This document shows, in pieces, positions 33,919-39,397 of a stretch of DNA of 40,031 nucleotides; position 1 is the stretch's first letter; each line of letters starts with the position of its first letter. The notes under the pieces are model-generated. The model was not told where the DNA came from. It ran no database searches and saw nothing but the letters and a program-made list of their open reading frames with translations. Both the position numbers and the translations under genes were made by a program. Source of the DNA: a virus; IMG/VR virus record IMGVR_UViG_3300037493_002347, positions 1-40,031 of that record; one strand, written 5' to 3'.

Positions 33919-36288
33919 TCACCATTTATTACTCCGTAATCCGGGGATGGTGGCAGATCCGCCCTTTTTCTTTTTAAAGATATCGGCCCCATAGACCGCG
34001 CCTGGATCTACGCGCCACTTTGGGGGTGGTGGTACTGGTGGTAGGGGGCGTCCGATGGATTCAATAAGTAAACATCCGTTTACGCAGTTATGAACCAGCA
34101 GCGGGCCGTTGTTCGTCAACACAAAAAACTCGTGCTGCTCGTTCACGTTCAAGTCGTAAACGGGCACGTTTTTCACGTCCGCATTTTGCGGATTGCCTGT
34201 TTCGTTCTTTACGGCTACAGGCGGAGCATCGCGTAGCGGTAATCCACATGACCACGGATACTCCACAATCGACGCAATTGCGCACGGCTTTGCAGTTTTT
34301 TTCAGCGTGAGCGCGGTGCCACTCCCGCCCTTTTTCAGATGCGTGCCATGCTTTTGTAAGTCCGCGAATATCGGCAAGGTGTTCCAGGTGTTTGGGAGTA
34401 CTACAGCGTTTGCTAATTGCGGTGGCGTGCTCGCGGAAATGCTGGGCTGCGGAGATGCAGCAGAGATTAGCAAGCTCGTTGTTGCGGGTATTTTCGTCAA
34501 GGTGGTGAATGTGGTGTCCTGGCGGAATAGGTCCGTGCGCGTGCTCCCATATGTCTCGGTGTAGCAGTCGCGGGGTTTCGCTCCAACCGGAGGAGCTGAA
34601 ATATCTTCGGTGGCTAAGCTGCTTTGCGTTGGGGTATCGACGATACTCGCGACCGTTGAAAAAGACGGCTTCGACTTTTGTAGCATTTCGCATCCCACAA
34701 CGGTATCGCCGTTAGCTAGTGCGTCAATAGGCACCCACCCCTTGTTGACGGTGTAGCAAAGGTGCTCCGGTGTAGCGCGAACCCCCGCGTATTCCTTAGT
34801 GTTTCTGTAGCCTTTACACCACGCCTTAGTGACATCGCGCAACCCTATACTAGTCATTACCCGATCACCCTTCATGATGTGGTCGATGCGGGTCCATCCG
34901 TGCTCAGTTAAAACAAGCGTTTCTCCAGAAAAACACGCATCCAAAAAATCGTCTCCGCCACGGTCAACCTTTGGATCGAACGCTAGCAACTCGGGTATGA
35001 TTTCGTTACGCATGCGTGGCGTGTCGGGGAAATGGAGCTTCCCGTTGAACATCAGCGCCTTCATGCCGAGAGACGCCACGGCTTTGGAAGATCGACGTAC
35101 GTTCTTGGAGACGGTCACGTACCAATGCTGCTCCTCTTGCACACGGGAGAAGATCGGTCCCATGGTGTTCTGAATGGGTCCTGATTCGCCCGCAAGGTCG
35201 CGTGCTTCGTACTGCTTGGCAAGTGCAATAGTGCGAACTACCGCGTCCCAAGGATCGACGTTGTCGTAGAAGAAGTCCTCCCCTATGTAAACGTTGCCTT
35301 CGTAATCAACACCCATTGGTACAATGGCGCTCTTGTCTGACTTCTTAGAAGCCGACGTTGCGTAGTCGACGCCAATCAGCCATGTCAGCTCTGCGGGCTT
35401 GTCTTTGTAGTACCGTACCGTGTCTTGCGAGAAGAAATTACCACCCTCTACGTAGGGTTTTCCGCAATAGAGCGAGGCCCAATCGCGTGGTTGAATGGAT
35501 GCCTTTAAACGCAGGTAGGCATCACGGTCGTATCGTTCGGGGTGTAGGGCTTCACCTTTTTTGCGAAAATCTTCGTCTTGTTCAGCGAGGGCAGGGAAGT
35601 TAATTATCTTCCATTGGTCTGCATCTGGATCGCGGTTGGCTTGGTCAATGAGTCGTCCCGCTAGGTCATCAGTCGCCCAGCGCGTCATCACAATAATAAT
35701 GCCTCCACCGGGTAACATACGCGTACGCGCCGTTGACGAATACCACTCCCACAGCTTTTCCGATTCAACGGGAGAGTCCGCCGCTTCACGATCTTTAACA
35801 GGATCGTCAATAATCATAACGTCTGCACCGCGTCCGGTGAGCGAACCGCCAGCGCCAACGGCGTAGTAGCTGCCGCCTTTACTCAAGCGAACGTAGCTAA
35901 CGGACTGCGCTTGCGTATCGAGTTCAACGTTAAACAAATCCAGGTACTGCGGGTTCTGTAGAATGTCGCGCACCTTACGCCCAAAGCTATTAGCGAGATC
36001 CTGGTTGTAGGTAGCGGCTACGATTTCCGCCTTTGGATTCTTGCCAAGGATATACGTCGGCAAGTACTCGGACACGGCGGTTGACTTACCTACGCGAGGC
36101 GCAACGGATAGGATAATGCGTGGCGATCCTTTACGGTTGACCGCCTCCACAAAAGCATCCATGATTTCAGATAGCTGCTTATGAAACCAACCGACTTTGT
36201 AATCGGGCTTCATATAGCAGATGTACGGCAAGAGTTCGCGTCGCGCCAGCTCCCGCCGTGCAAGTTCGGACTTAATGTGTTTACTCAT
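33919..36288 (-). CDS. Terminase large subunit with in-frame intein
   Basis: 789 aa as coded; 506 aa after loss of a 283-aa intein. ATPase domain: Walker A APRVGKST (63-70), Walker B VMIIDDP (157-163) and the TRWATDDLAGRL motif (202-213). Nuclease domain: LIGVDYATS with Asp308, and the last acidic motif GGDDFLDA (444-451). The intein starts at Cys452 directly after this motif, and the C-extein resumes at Cys735 (CVNGCLLIES). Terminase cuts and pumps DNA into the portal, so active packaging needs splicing to restore the nuclease core. The ATG overlaps the upstream 34-aa gene as ATGA. Confidence 0.93.
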   Translation of the reverse strand: MSKHIKSELARRELARRELLPYICYMKPDYKVGWFHKQLSEIMDAFVEAVNRKGSPRIILSVAPRVGKSTAVSEYLPTYILGKNPKAEIVAATYNQDLANSFGRKVRDILQNPQYLDLFNVELDTQAQSVSYVRLSKGGSYYAVGAGGSLTGRGADVMIIDDPVKDREAADSPVESEKLWEWYSSTARTRMLPGGGIIIVMTRWATDDLAGRLIDQANRDPDADQWKIINFPALAEQDEDFRKKGEALHPERYDRDAYLRLKASIQPRDWASLYCGKPYVEGGNFFSQDTVRYYKDKPAELTWLIGVDYATSASKKSDKSAIVPMGVDYEGNVYIGEDFFYDNVDPWDAVVRTIALAKQYEARDLAGESGPIQNTMGPIFSRVQEEQHWYVTVSKNVRRSSKAVASLGMKALMFNGKLHFPDTPRMRNEIIPELLAFDPKVDRGGDDFLDACFSGETLVLTEHGWTRIDHIMKGDRVMTSIGLRDVTKAWCKGYRNTKEYAGVRATPEHLCYTVNKGWVPIDALANGDTVVGCEMLQKSKPSFSTVASIVDTPTQSSLATEDISAPPVGAKPRDCYTETYGSTRTDLFRQDTTFTTLTKIPATTSLLISAASPQPSISASTPPQLANAVVLPNTWNTLPIFADLQKHGTHLKKGGSGTALTLKKTAKPCAIASIVEYPWSCGLPLRDAPPVAVKNETGNPQNADVKNVPVYDLNVNEQHEFFVLTNNGPLLVHNCVNGCLLIESIGRPLPPVPPPPKWRVDPGAVYGADIFKKKKGGSATIPGLRSNKW
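34087..34935 (-). mobile_element. Intein in terminase large subunit
   Basis: 283 codons in the terminase frame. Block A is CFSGETLVLTEHGW (Cys1) with a following KGDRVMT. Block B is TPEH (Thr506, His509 of the precursor), then GWVPIDALANGDTV. Block F is VPVYDLNVNEQHEFFV. Block G is GPLLVHN followed by Cys+1. All residues needed for standard class 1 splicing are present. The middle (about precursor residues 541-705) has no in-frame endonuclease; it is Thr/Ser/Pro/Leu-rich and is the shadow of the HNH gene read in another frame. Confidence 0.93.
34088..34693 (-). CDS. HNH homing-type endonuclease nested out of frame in intein
   Basis: 201 aa, entirely inside the intein, with codons beginning 1 nt 5' of the intein codons. 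Residues 44-91 form a clear HNH core of the phage type: LHRDIWEHAHGPIPPGHHIH, HLDENTRNNELANL, then SAAQHFREH. Residues 140-159 hold a CxxC...CxxC finger (CVDC, CSAC), followed by a basic tail. ATG 34693 is the first start after an in-frame stop at 34712-34714; only a weak site precedes it. The stop TAA (34090-34088) falls in the His-Asn codons that end the intein. The likely role is to cut intein-free terminase alleles so the element spreads. Confidence 0.9.
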   Translation of the reverse strand: MRNATKVEAVFFNGREYRRYPNAKQLSHRRYFSSSGWSETPRLLHRDIWEHAHGPIPPGHHIHHLDENTRNNELANLCCISAAQHFREHATAISKRCSTPKHLEHLADIRGLTKAWHASEKGREWHRAHAEKNCKAVRNCVDCGVSVVMWITATRCSACSRKERNRQSAKCGREKRARLRLERERAARVFCVDEQRPAAGS

Positions 36289-36389
36289 TTAAACAACTTA
36301 AGCGCACACATGGCGCAAACGGGAGTGTTGAATACGTGCATGATCGAAAGTGATCCGCAGTAATAGCATGTCTTTATTTTAAGTTCCAC
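36285..36389 (-). CDS. 34-aa zinc-ribbon protein
   Basis: A tiny gene: GTG start with GGAAG 4-5 nt upstream, and a stop overlapping the terminase ATG (ATGA). It encodes CYYC and CAMC 14 residues apart, a minimal zinc ribbon, with a Lys-rich end. It overlaps the previous gene by 16 nt. The spacing of the cysteines and the junctions make a real gene likely; the role is unknown, perhaps tied to packaging or terminase expression. Confidence 0.6.
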   Translation of the reverse strand: MELKIKTCYYCGSLSIMHVFNTPVCAMCALKLFK

Positions 36390-36553
36390 GGTGCTTCCAA
36401 TAGGTGTGCTGGTTTGCGTTCACGAAGCCAACGAAAACACCGTGACGTGTGTTCCGACACAGGGAACTTCACATACACGGCGGGATAGGAGCACTGCACC
36501 TTAAAGGCGTAAGGGTTCTTATCCCGCCATTGGCATTCTTCGGTAAAACTCAC
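36374..36553 (-). CDS. Small hypothetical protein
   Basis: 59 aa from a GTG that overlaps the upstream stop (GTGA), with AAGGAA just before it. The sequence is Trp/Cys/Pro-containing and compact (CQWRDKNPYAFKVQCSYPAV, then TSRCFRWLRERKPAHLL), unlike random translation. It resembles small phage proteins with a conserved W-x-R core, but I cannot name a family. It is coupled to the zinc-ribbon gene by a 16-nt overlap. Confidence 0.6.
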   Translation of the reverse strand: MSFTEECQWRDKNPYAFKVQCSYPAVYVKFPVSEHTSRCFRWLRERKPAHLLEAPWNLK

Positions 36554-36861
36554 TTCCTTGCTAAGTCGAAGATGCGGCTTTCAAGTCGTTTGATGCGCAT
36601 ATGGTTTTTATCCTCAGCTGACATACTAAGATCATAATGCGCACGAAGATTTTGAAGCGCGGCTTGTACCTTGGCTTCTACTGAGAGGCAGAAAGAGGCG
36701 TATCGATCTACAGAGTACTGACTAGTGTTCTTTAAATCAGATTCAAGTGAGTTGATGCGGTCTTCGAGTAGTTGGATTCGTAGAGAAGTCTTCGCATACG
36801 CATCTGCGTGTGCGCGACTTAACGCATTAATATCTTCTTTAGTAGCAAAGTTAAAAAACAT
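36550..36861 (-). CDS. Coiled-coil hypothetical protein
   Basis: 103 aa, mostly helical. Residues about 24-45 (SLRIQLLEDRINSLESDLKN) and 85-103 (NHMRIKRLESRIFDLARK) are heptad-rich. It lies between the candidate small terminase (3-nt gap) and the tiny genes preceding the large terminase. It could help terminase assembly, but nothing in the sequence proves that. Confidence 0.6.
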   Translation of the reverse strand: MFFNFATKEDINALSRAHADAYAKTSLRIQLLEDRINSLESDLKNTSQYSVDRYASFCLSVEAKVQAALQNLRAHYDLSMSAEDKNHMRIKRLESRIFDLARK

Positions 36862-36864
36862 AGT

Positions 36865-37452
36865 TTATTCCAGAAGGTCAAGGAGTTCTTGACGTGTTAG
36901 TGTTTTAAGATCTTCAGAAGAGAACTCAGATGCCTTGCGGCGGCCTCGGTCAACGCGCTGTACGACTTCGGCCATATCTTGGCTCTTGGCTTCGGGTACG
37001 ACGCGAGAACCGAGCCACTTGATCAGGTCGATCTTCTCCTTGGCACATAACGGGGTGCCGGTTAGGTCGCCCGTTGCAATCGCCGTAGCAGCAAGTTGAA
37101 ACAGTGCGTGTGCGTCAATTGAAGCGCGTGCTACCTCGACCTTGTTGGATTGCTCCGCCAGTGAAGTCAGCCGCTCCGGAGTCAGGATCAAGTCCTGCGT
37201 CTCCCCGTTGTCATAAGACCGACCTTCCGCAAAGGCCCGTACCGCTTGTTGCAGTGAAGGTGTCAGCTTATCAAACAGGTTCAGCTCACACAGCTCCGCA
37301 CACGCCTTCGAGTCCACCTGCCTCAGCTTCGAGACCGGCAGATCCCAGTCATACACATCCCGCCACCGTGGCCACGCATCCACGAAATTGCTCTCGGGAT
37401 TGTGGGGCCATTTTTGCATGTCAGGCGGCGTACGTGCAGCAGCCTTAGCCAT
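36865..37452 (-). CDS. Candidate small terminase subunit
   Basis: 195 aa, helical and charged. It lies upstream of the large terminase on the same strand, where the small subunit normally lies. The N-terminus is Trp/Pro-rich (MQKWPHNPESNFVDAWPRWR), the centre is helical (SLQQAVRAFAEG, LTSLAEQSNKVEVARASIDA), and the C-terminus ends LTRQELLDLLE. I see no clear helix-turn-helix DNA-binding motif, so the assignment rests on position and size. The start forms TAATG with the upstream small gene. Confidence 0.45.
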   Translation of the reverse strand: MAKAAARTPPDMQKWPHNPESNFVDAWPRWRDVYDWDLPVSKLRQVDSKACAELCELNLFDKLTPSLQQAVRAFAEGRSYDNGETQDLILTPERLTSLAEQSNKVEVARASIDAHALFQLAATAIATGDLTGTPLCAKEKIDLIKWLGSRVVPEAKSQDMAEVVQRVDRGRRKASEFSSEDLKTLTRQELLDLLE

Positions 37453-37571
37453 TACTTCACGTATGCCTGGATGATCTTGGCAAACTCAGCCTTGATCTTG
37501 TCGTACTGATCGGCAGGTACGCGAATGGTGAGTACCCGAGATGGCGTGTTGAATTTAAATGGATGGGGCAT
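37452..37571 (-). CDS. 39-aa ribbon-helix-helix-like protein
   Basis: It reads MPHPFKFNTPSRVLTIRVPA, then DQYDKIKAEFAKIIQAYVK. A strand SRVLTIRVP followed by a helix is the signature of Arc/MetJ-type ribbon-helix-helix proteins, though it is short for the fold. The stop overlaps the next start as TAATG. The ATG is preceded by the TACGCTAC motif, not by a Shine-Dalgarno. It may be a small DNA-binding regulator. Confidence 0.55.
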   Translation of the reverse strand: MPHPFKFNTPSRVLTIRVPADQYDKIKAEFAKIIQAYVK

Positions 37572-37576
37572 GTCGT

Positions 37577-37592
37577 GTAGCGTATTCGTTTA
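37577..37592 (-). promoter_or_regulatory. TACGCTAC motif before 39-aa gene
   Basis: Reads TAAACGAATACGCTAC on the leftward strand, with 15 of 16 bases identical to the copy at 38204-38219. It also ends 5 nt before an ATG. It overlaps the stop codon of the RNA ligase gene. Confidence 0.5.
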
Positions 37593-38198
37593 TTTTTTAT
37601 TAGCAAGCCAAGATTTGTGTAACTTGTCATTTTCGCACAAACGCTTGAACTTGGCACTGTGCATGTTTTTGAAAGTGATGACAGCGCCTTCCGGTTTCAT
37701 AAAACCTGCGTAAAGAACCGACCCTTTATTTTTCAGGTTATTAACGCAGTAGTCCCACACTGAAATTGGTTGATCGTAAGCATCGGTCCATGTCCCATCA
37801 ATTGGGCCTTCGTACAGTACCGGCACAACGCATAGGCCGGGAATCTCAATATCCGTACGTCCGTACTCAAATGATGCGAATCGCCTATCCGTTAGGTCGT
37901 ACTTGCGTTGAATGCCCGCGCCGTGGAATTCTCCGTAATGAAGTCCGGGTCCGAGCCTTCGGAGCTCTTCACGACGTTCATGCACCCAAACTCCAAACCC
38001 AAAATTATCTTCGGCTTTAGTAGGCGGTTCTCCGTTTTCGTGCGTCAGCCAACGCTCACGCGACCCCGCCAATACCGGCATACCCGTATCTTCAGGAACG
38101 TAAATGACTCCATTGGTCCCGTCAATTTTCTCGGTCACGTAAACGGTTTCTGAAGATAGCCGCTGAATAGACGGCCATTTTTTAAAGTCAGTAGTCAT
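37590..38198 (-). CDS. ATP-dependent RNA ligase (Rnl2-like)
   Basis: 202 aa. Covalent nucleotidyltransferase motifs are present in order: EKIDGTNG at 23-30 with Lys24 as the AMP-accepting lysine, HYGEFHG at 87-93, EGAVITFK at 170-177 and AKFK at 182-185. It lacks an N-terminal extension and a C-terminal OB domain, as in small phage Rnl2-type ligases. These enzymes seal 3'-OH/5'-phosphate RNA ends, often repairing RNA cut by host defence. No partner kinase is visible here. The start is preceded by the TACGCTAC motif 5 nt upstream instead of a clear Shine-Dalgarno. Confidence 0.9.
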   Translation of the reverse strand: MTTDFKKWPSIQRLSSETVYVTEKIDGTNGVIYVPEDTGMPVLAGSRERWLTHENGEPPTKAEDNFGFGVWVHERREELRRLGPGLHYGEFHGAGIQRKYDLTDRRFASFEYGRTDIEIPGLCVVPVLYEGPIDGTWTDAYDQPISVWDYCVNNLKNKGSVLYAGFMKPEGAVITFKNMHSAKFKRLCENDKLHKSWLANKK

Positions 38199-38203
38199 GT
38201 TAG

Positions 38204-38219
38204 GTAGCGTATTCGCTTA
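38204..38219 (-). promoter_or_regulatory. TACGCTAC motif before RNA ligase
   Basis: Reads TAAGCGAATACGCTAC on the leftward strand and ends 5 nt before the ATG. TTGACC lies 16 nt before TACGCT, which could make it a promoter with a start very close to the ATG. The same motif at the same spacing precedes the 39-aa gene at 37571. Confidence 0.5.
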
Positions 38220-38237
38220 GGCCGTGCGGTCAATCGC

Positions 38238-38441
38238 TTATTCGTCATAATCCATCTCTCCGGTGTCGTGTTTACGTGAGCGTCGTTCGTGCTTTACCGT
38301 ACGTGTTATAGCCGTGGGCGTAGCCAAGTGCCAGTGCTGACAGATCGTGCAGCGATACGGCATCCGTGACGAGGTAGCACGACGACAGATTGCCATGGCT
38401 TGCGATGCCGTGAGGGCGTCTTTGTTACAGGGGCATTGCAT
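38238..38441 (-). CDS. Small zinc-ribbon protein
   Basis: 67 aa. The N-terminal MQCPCNKDALTASQAMAICR and central YRCTICQHWHLAT fit the short phage zinc-ribbon proteins that carry a CxxC followed by WHL. The tail is basic, then acidic. It is the first leftward gene next to the regulatory region. Start ATG 38441 is reached directly from the divergent intergenic region; no strong ribosome-binding site is evident. Confidence 0.65.
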   Translation of the reverse strand: MQCPCNKDALTASQAMAICRRATSSRMPYRCTICQHWHLATPTAITRTVKHERRSRKHDTGEMDYDE

Positions 38442-38477
38442 GTGTGTGTTGTATACGGTTATGTGGGGATGTCAAGT

Positions 38478-38488
38478 GTATACGCTAC
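38478..38488 (+). promoter_or_regulatory. GTATACGCTAC motif, copy 1
   Basis: GTATACGCTAC, identical to the copy at 39322-39332. Another GTATAC lies at 38451-38456, and ACTTTTCAAAAGT follows. A TTGACA on the leftward strand (38475-38470) lies between the two GTATAC sites, so these may be operator sites around a leftward promoter. Confidence 0.4.
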
Positions 38489-38529
38489 TTTTCAAAAGTT
38501 CCTGCGTTTTTTACAAGCCCCTTGTAAAA
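38487..38529. repeat. Two tandem palindromes
   Basis: ACTTTTCAAAAGT (38487-38499, 6-bp arms) and a perfect 9-bp inverted repeat TTTTACAAG/CTTGTAAAA around CCC (38509-38529). Neither strand has a U-tail after the stem, so operator or replication-protein sites are more likely than terminators. Confidence 0.5.
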
Positions 38530-38553
38530 TCGTAAAAGTAAAATCCAAACCAA

Positions 38554-38579
38554 CCCCCCATGCCACCCCTCCCCACCCC
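38554..38579 (-). other. G-quadruplex motif
   Basis: The leftward strand has four G-runs (4, 4, 4 and 6 Gs) separated by loops of 1, 1 and 6 nt, a canonical G-quadruplex pattern. It lies about 115 nt upstream of the first leftward gene and near the origin-like repeats. Confidence 0.6.
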
Positions 38580-38615
38580 TCCACACGCCATCTAAGCCAC
38601 GATCGCCATCGATGC

Positions 38616-38640
38616 CACACCTTATATAGGCACAGGTGTG
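38616..38640. repeat. 7-bp inverted repeat around TATATA
   Basis: CACACCT/AGGTGTG arms flank an 11-nt spacer containing TATATA. On the leftward strand TATATA could be a -10 with TTACAG 19 nt upstream; the wide spacing keeps this weak. Confidence 0.3.
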
Positions 38641-38730
38641 AGCGTGTCTGTAATGGGCTAGGATCGCAAGGAAGGGTAGCGGACAGGCTGTGACCGACGG
38701 GAAGAATCAATCCTGTGTGCCGACATAGGG

Positions 38731-38777
38731 GACCGTTAGCCTTTTAGCGACCGTTAGTAAAGCGTTGCTAAGGGTTG
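38731..38777. repeat. Long inverted repeat, left arm
   Basis: Pairs with 39114-39171. Perfect blocks: GACCGTTAGCCTTTT with 39157-39171 (15 bp), GCCTTTTAGCGACCGTTA with 39136-39153 (18 bp), and TTGCTAAGGGTTG with 39114-39126 (13 bp). The right arm has 11 extra nt where part of the unit is duplicated. Confidence 0.85.
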
Positions 38778-38786
38778 ATCGCGCAT

Positions 38787-38818
38787 GTAAGTGTTTGTCA
38801 TTAGCTAACTTATGATGT
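38787..38818 (+). repeat. 32-nt direct repeat, copy A
   Basis: GTAAGTGTTTGT, nine variable bases, then ACTTATGATGT. Same length and layout as copy B at 38964-38995; 22 of the 23 fixed positions match. Confidence 0.75.
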
Positions 38819-38850
38819 TCTATTAGTATCGTTTTATCCTTTAGTAAGCG

Positions 38851-38859
38851 TTATCCAGA
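38851..38859 (+). promoter_or_regulatory. DnaA-box-like site 1
   Basis: TTATCCAGA differs from the consensus DnaA box TTATCCACA at one base. It lies inside the inverted-repeat loop next to the AT-rich tract. Confidence 0.4.
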
Positions 38860-38963
38860 AATAAATACAGCTATGACCGTAGTTGCTAAGAGAGAGTTAG
38901 AGATATACATATAATAAATGAGTAGTAATAATTCAGATGATATATATATTATATATTATAAGT

Positions 38964-38995
38964 GTAAGTGTCTGTATTATAATGACTTATGATGT
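38964..38995 (+). repeat. 32-nt direct repeat, copy B
   Basis: GTAAGTGTCTGT, nine variable bases, then ACTTATGATGT. A half copy GTAAGTGT occurs at 39004-39011. Related ACAACGACTTA occurs at 39094-39104 and inverted at 39277-39287, which gives an iteron-like family. Confidence 0.75.
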
Positions 38996-39029
38996 ATGTA
39001 TGGGTAAGTGTCAATATGTCTCCATCTCT

Positions 39030-39038
39030 TTATCCAGG
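39030..39038 (+). promoter_or_regulatory. DnaA-box-like site 2
   Basis: TTATCCAGG, two mismatches to TTATCCACA, in the same orientation as site 1. The core TTATCCAG is shared by both. Confidence 0.35.
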
Positions 39039-39113
39039 GGAGTCTTACTAACGCATAACCGTATCCCCCCAGTACATCACAACGCCATAAGCTACAACGA
39101 CTTACAAACCCCC

Positions 39114-39171
39114 CAACCCTTAGCAAAGCTCAAAATAACGGTCGCTAAAAGGCGATAAAAGGCTAACGGTC
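39114..39171. repeat. Long inverted repeat, right arm
   Basis: Reverse complement of the left arm at 38731-38777, interrupted by a short partial duplication (AAAAGGCGATAAAAGGC). The arms are separated by 336 nt of AT-rich sequence. Confidence 0.85.
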
Positions 39172-39319
39172 TACCGTCATTTTCATCGTTTTACACTCAA
39201 CGCACGCCATAATACATTAGTCCATACAGACCCATACCGCACATGTGCCTGCGATCAGCTAAGACTCGATCGTCATAAGTCGTTGTAAATAGAGCGCGCT
39301 AATCGCCTAAAGAATTTAA

Positions 39320-39347
39320 TTGTATACGCTACTTGGTTGCATATAAT
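39320..39347 (+). promoter_or_regulatory. Rightward early promoter with embedded GTATACGCTAC
   Basis: TTGTAT (39320-39325), a 16-nt spacer, then a perfect TATAAT (39342-39347), 50 nt before the first rightward gene. GTATACGCTAC (39322-39332) covers the -35/spacer, a position where a repressor would block transcription. Confidence 0.6.
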
Positions 39348-39397
39348 AAGCGAGTCATCAGTAATGAACGCTGAACGCCAAACACAAGGAACACACC

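Larger units (their letters stand above)
38442..39397. other. 956-nt non-coding regulatory/origin-like region
   Basis: No convincing coding sequence on either strand; the open frames here are short and low-complexity. Left part: palindromes and a C-rich/G-rich tract. Centre (about 38820-39000): strongly AT-rich. The centre is bracketed by a long inverted repeat and contains direct repeats and DnaA-box-like sites. Right part: a promoter for the rightward early genes. Leftward late genes begin at its left edge and rightward early genes at its right edge. Individual elements are listed separately. Confidence 0.75.

Noticed and set aside
34088-34935. Group I intron in the terminase instead of an intein
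   Set aside because: Hint splicing blocks are intact in the terminase frame through both junctions and no stop interrupts the frame, which an intron would not preserve.
38400-38693. 97-codon + strand frame opposite the zinc-ribbon gene and leader
   Set aside because: It crosses palindromes and the C-rich tract; no start signal and no protein-like composition.
38937-39158. 73-codon open frame inside the AT-rich repeat region
   Set aside because: Low-complexity Ile/Tyr/Val sequence read from AT-rich repeats, with no ribosome-binding site; the region is better explained as non-coding.
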